A DNA stretch of 15,651 nt from Lactobacillaceae bacterium UBA5807 (lineage in GTDB: Bacteria > Bacillota > Bacilli > Lactobacillales > Lactobacillaceae): assembly GCA_002418005.1 (NCBI GenBank), contig DIDF01000043.1, positions 1 through 15,651 of the forward strand, written 5' to 3'. Below are positions 13,412 through 15,651 of the stretch, piece after piece (within the stretch, counting starts at the first letter, position 1; every line of letters begins with the position of its first letter). The position numbers and the translations under genes were made by a program. The notes under the pieces are model-generated. The model did not search any database and was not told where the DNA came from. It saw nothing but the letters and a program-made list of their open reading frames with translations.

Positions 13412-14185
13412 TCACCTTAGCAAATAACCACCATCTACCGGAAGCATGACCCCATTAAGGTAATTGGATGCATCACTAGCTAGAAAAACGATTGTCCCCA
13501 TTAATTCTGTTGGGTCTGCCCAATGACCAGCTGGAATATGATTTTTTATTTCAACGCTTCTCACTGGATCTTCTTGAAGTGGTTTGGTCATTGGTGTGTT
13601 GATATACCCAGGAGCAATTCCATTAACCTGAATATTATCAGCGGCCAAGGCATCAGCATAAGCTCTGGTTAATCCAAGCACTCCATGTTTGCTGGCAGTA
13701 TATGGAAAAATAAATTTTCCAGCCCGATAAGACAACATCGATCCAACATTAATAATTTTGCCGGATTTTTGTTTCACCATTTTCTTAGCAACTTCATGGG
13801 AAAGATAATAAACGGAATTTAAATTCAAATCGATAACTGCCTGCCAATCCTTGTCGGGAAAATCTAATAATTTATGGCGTAAATTAATCCCGGCATTGTT
13901 GATTAATATGTCAATGCGACCATAAGCATTAATCGCTTGAGCTACTATTTCCTTGGCCGCTCCTTTTTCAGTAACATCCTTCTTCATAAAAACTACTTTT
14001 GAATTATGTTTGGCGACCTGGGCTTTTAAATCAGCCCACCCTTTTTCAGTTCTGGAAACAACAAATAGGTTGGCACCGGCAGTAGACAAGGCCAGTGAAT
14101 AGTATCTTCCTAACCCACTAGCGCCACCAGTAATAATTGCAACTTTGTTATTTAATTGAAAATTTTGCATTGAAAATTCAAGCAT
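13412..14185 (-). CDS. Short-chain dehydrogenase/reductase, gluconate 5-dehydrogenase/KduD-like
   Basis: A 257-residue classical SDR. The NAD(P) motif is TGGASGLG (19-26), NNAG is at 96-99, and the catalytic Ser-Tyr-Lys triad is S149, Y162, K166 (PYTASKHG). The C-terminal part (GIAPGYINTPMTKPL, HIPAGHWADPTELMG, and FLASDASNYLNG) is the pattern of gluconate 5-dehydrogenase and 2-deoxy-D-gluconate 3-dehydrogenase (KduD) relatives, so oxidation or reduction of a sugar acid is the best guess. No kinase, aldolase or isomerase gene of a hexuronate pathway is nearby to support it. GGAGG lies about 7 nt before the ATG at 14183-14185. It diverges from the acetyltransferase gene at 14308 and may read into the phosphatase-peroxidase pair. 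Confidence 0.9.
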   Translation of the reverse strand: MLEFSMQNFQLNNKVAIITGGASGLGRYYSLALSTAGANLFVVSRTEKGWADLKAQVAKHNSKVVFMKKDVTEKGAAKEIVAQAINAYGRIDILINNAGINLRHKLLDFPDKDWQAVIDLNLNSVYYLSHEVAKKMVKQKSGKIINVGSMLSYRAGKFIFPYTASKHGVLGLTRAYADALAADNIQVNGIAPGYINTPMTKPLQEDPVRSVEIKNHIPAGHWADPTELMGTIVFLASDASNYLNGVMLPVDGGYLLR

Positions 14186-14243
14186 CTTTTATCCTCCATC
14201 ATTCCAAATCTAACATCAGTATGCCACTTTTGTTTTCCAATAA

Positions 14244-14272
14244 TTGACAAGATGAAAAATTCGCGTGATAAT
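14244..14272 (+). promoter_or_regulatory. Promoter of the GNAT-TSUP gene pair
   Basis: A perfect TTGACA (14244-14249) is followed after 17 nt by GATAAT (14267-14272). The start would be near 14279, about 30 nt before the ATG at 14308. Confidence 0.8.
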
Positions 14273-14307
14273 TTTAACCATATTCTAATGAAACGAGGTC
14301 AATTAAA

Positions 14308-14787
14308 ATGGCTGCAAACACTGATCTTAAAATAGTTCACGCAAGCACTGCAGAAGATTACCAAGATGCTAAAAAGTTAATAATGGAATATGTTGCCTCA
14401 CTAGGGTTTAAATTGACCTTCCAAGACTACGACAAAGAAATCACTCATTTAAGTGAAAGATATTCTGCCCCCAAAGGCGATTTACTATTAGCCTATGTTG
14501 ACGGCAAGTTAGCCGGAACAGTGGCAGTGCATGAATTTAAACCTGGTTCTGCCGAAATGAAACGCCTATTTGTTAGAAGTGAATTCCGCCATTATGGCGT
14601 TGGCAAAAAGCTAATTGCTGAAATCATTAAAAGCGCTAAAGCACTAAATTATGATCAGATTTTATTAGACACCCTTGAGAAAATGCAAAGTGCCGTCAAT
14701 CTTTATCACAAATTTGGTTTTAAAAACATCACGGCTTATCGATACAATCCACTAAAGGGCGCATTATTCATGAAAAAAACACTTTAA
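14308..14787 (+). CDS. GNAT family N-acetyltransferase
   Basis: A 159-residue acetyl-CoA-dependent acetyltransferase of unknown substrate. The acetyl-CoA pyrophosphate loop is R94-H-Y-G-V-G (94-99) in the segment EMKRLFVRSEFRHYGVGKK, the standard motif A pattern. The preceding beta-strands (LLLAYVDGKLAGTVAVHEF) and the C-terminal YHKFGFKNI motif B region are also typical. Similar proteins in Gram-positives often carry general annotations only. The start has CGAGGTC about 8 nt upstream and a near-consensus promoter at 14244-14272. The membrane-protein gene starts 27 nt after its stop with no terminator between, so they are co-transcribed; a functional link is not evident. Confidence 0.9.
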   Translation: MAANTDLKIVHASTAEDYQDAKKLIMEYVASLGFKLTFQDYDKEITHLSERYSAPKGDLLLAYVDGKLAGTVAVHEFKPGSAEMKRLFVRSEFRHYGVGKKLIAEIIKSAKALNYDQILLDTLEKMQSAVNLYHKFGFKNITAYRYNPLKGALFMKKTL

Positions 14788-14814
14788 TTTTTAAATCTTT
14801 TAGGGGGAATTTAC

Positions 14815-15594
14815 TTGATTTCAACATTTTTATTCTTAATTATTGCTGGATTTGGCGCTGGCCTTCTTGCATCTACCGCTGGATTAGCATCGCTAGTTTC
14901 TTATCCAGCCTTACTGGCAACTGGGCTAAGTCCTGTCATTGCCAACGTCACAAATACAACGGCTTTAATATTTACCGGAATTGGAGCACTTTTTTCTTCG
15001 TTAAAAGAATTACATAATCACTGGAAAATATTAACTCTCTACATATTTTTAGCGTTAACTGGAAGTATTTTTGGCAGTACTCTACTGCTTATTTTTCCTT
15101 CAAAATCATTTGAAAAAGTCGTTCCCTTTTTCATTTTGACTGCTGGGATCCTGCTTTTTAATTCTGGAAGAAAAAAGGAAGCGGCAGTGACCAGATTAAA
15201 AAAGGAGAATCCATCTAAAACTCACCAAACTTTAGTAAACATTCTTTGTTATATCGGACTGTTTTTTGTTGGGGCCTACACAGGATATTTTGGAGCTGCC
15301 GGAGGAGTCTTGATTCTGGCAATTCTATCGACAATTACTGATTATCCTTTCCCGGTTGTTAACGCAATGAAAAACGTGATCGCATTTACTGGTAACCTGG
15401 TCGCAACCATTATCTTTATTTTTAAATCGAAAATATATTGGTTGTTTGTAATTCCACTAGGAATCGGGTTTCTTTGCGGCGGTTATACCGGTCCAATTAT
15501 TGTTCGTCACATAAATATCCATTTACTAAGAGCATTAATTTCCTTAGCCGCTTTTGGCCTGGCAGGATATTTGTTTGTGACGGCTTATTTTTAA
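14815..15594 (+). CDS. TauE/SafE (TSUP) family membrane protein, probable anion or sulfur-compound permease
   Basis: A 259-residue integral membrane protein. Hydrophobic segments fill most of the sequence and suggest about eight helices in two related halves. The first half has the GFGAGLLASTAGLASLVSYP motif, and the second repeats it as YTGYFGAAGGVLILAIL, the G-x-x-G-x-x-G-G signature of TSUP. Relatives move sulfite, sulfonates, thiosulfate or other organic anions, but the substrate here cannot be stated. A link to the cysteine genes about 9 kb away is possible but unsupported. The start is a TTG (14815-14817), set by TAGGGGGAA a few bases upstream. It is the second gene after the acetyltransferase. 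Transcript end is at or past the window edge. Confidence 0.9.
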   Translation: MISTFLFLIIAGFGAGLLASTAGLASLVSYPALLATGLSPVIANVTNTTALIFTGIGALFSSLKELHNHWKILTLYIFLALTGSIFGSTLLLIFPSKSFEKVVPFFILTAGILLFNSGRKKEAAVTRLKKENPSKTHQTLVNILCYIGLFFVGAYTGYFGAAGGVLILAILSTITDYPFPVVNAMKNVIAFTGNLVATIIFIFKSKIYWLFVIPLGIGFLCGGYTGPIIVRHINIHLLRALISLAAFGLAGYLFVTAYF

Positions 15595-15611
15595 AATAGA
15601 GTGTAAAAATA

Positions 15612-15651
15612 AGCGCTTAGGTCGCGGAGTGTAGACACCAAAAATAATTCA
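15612..15651 (+). repeat. Probable left arm of a third GTAG-type palindrome (cut by window end)
   Basis: After the last gene the sequence GCGGAGTGTAGACACCAAAA appears (from about 15634). It shares GTAGACAC-CAAAA with the left arm of the palindrome at 12077-12169 (GTAGACACACAAAA). The right arm would lie beyond the window, so pairing cannot be tested. Confidence 0.35.

Overview
The window reads as chromosome of a low-GC Gram-positive bacterium of the Lactobacillaceae. The protein families fit: OppA-type lipoproteins, a CcpN-like HTH-CBS repressor, a cell-wall amidase with SH3-like modules, and a reverse-transsulfuration cluster. The ribosome-binding sites are strong GGAGG types, and TTG starts are used. 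I cannot name the species from sequence alone. I see no rRNA, tRNA, insertion sequence, phage gene or CRISPR array.

Layout. 1-489 is the C-terminal part of a gene cut by the window edge; it carries a perfect EF-hand-like loop. 594-1298 (-) is a small secreted protein. It diverges from 1625-3487 (+), a membrane-anchored cell-wall hydrolase with a transglycosylase-like region, an amidase domain and SH3-like modules. 3542-6193 (-) is a tightly packed three-gene operon: a cystathionine beta-synthase/cysteine synthase, a cystathionine lyase and serine acetyltransferase. Together these make O-acetylserine and interconvert homocysteine, cystathionine and cysteine. 6484-7425 (-) is a quinone-oxidoreductase-like enzyme. 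7676-9295 (-) and 9545-11212 (+) are two divergent, closely related peptide-binding lipoproteins with no permease genes beside them. 11268-11891 (-) is a CcpN-type regulator. 12181-14185 (-) holds a glutathione peroxidase, a histidine phosphatase and a short-chain dehydrogenase. 14308-15594 (+) holds a GNAT acetyltransferase followed by a TauE/SafE-type membrane protein.

The most striking find is the leader of the cysteine operon, 6219-6468 on the minus strand. A near-consensus promoter is followed by a strong ribosome-binding site and an unannotated 26-codon ORF containing Cys-Cys-Cys and two further Cys codons. Next come a hairpin starting right after the Cys codons, a second hairpin, and a strong intrinsic terminator just before the first structural gene. 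A 10-nt segment just after the Cys codons can pair without interruption (two G-U pairs) with the 5' arm of the terminator. This has every part of a ribosome-stalling, cysteine-sensing transcription attenuator. In this lineage a T-box or a LysR-type regulator would be the usual expectation.

Other points are a CcpN-box-like sequence overlapping the regulator's own -10 element, two long imperfect palindromes (plus half of a possible third at the right edge) that share a GTAG internal-loop motif, and a stable hairpin in the 5' leader of the minus-strand oppA gene.
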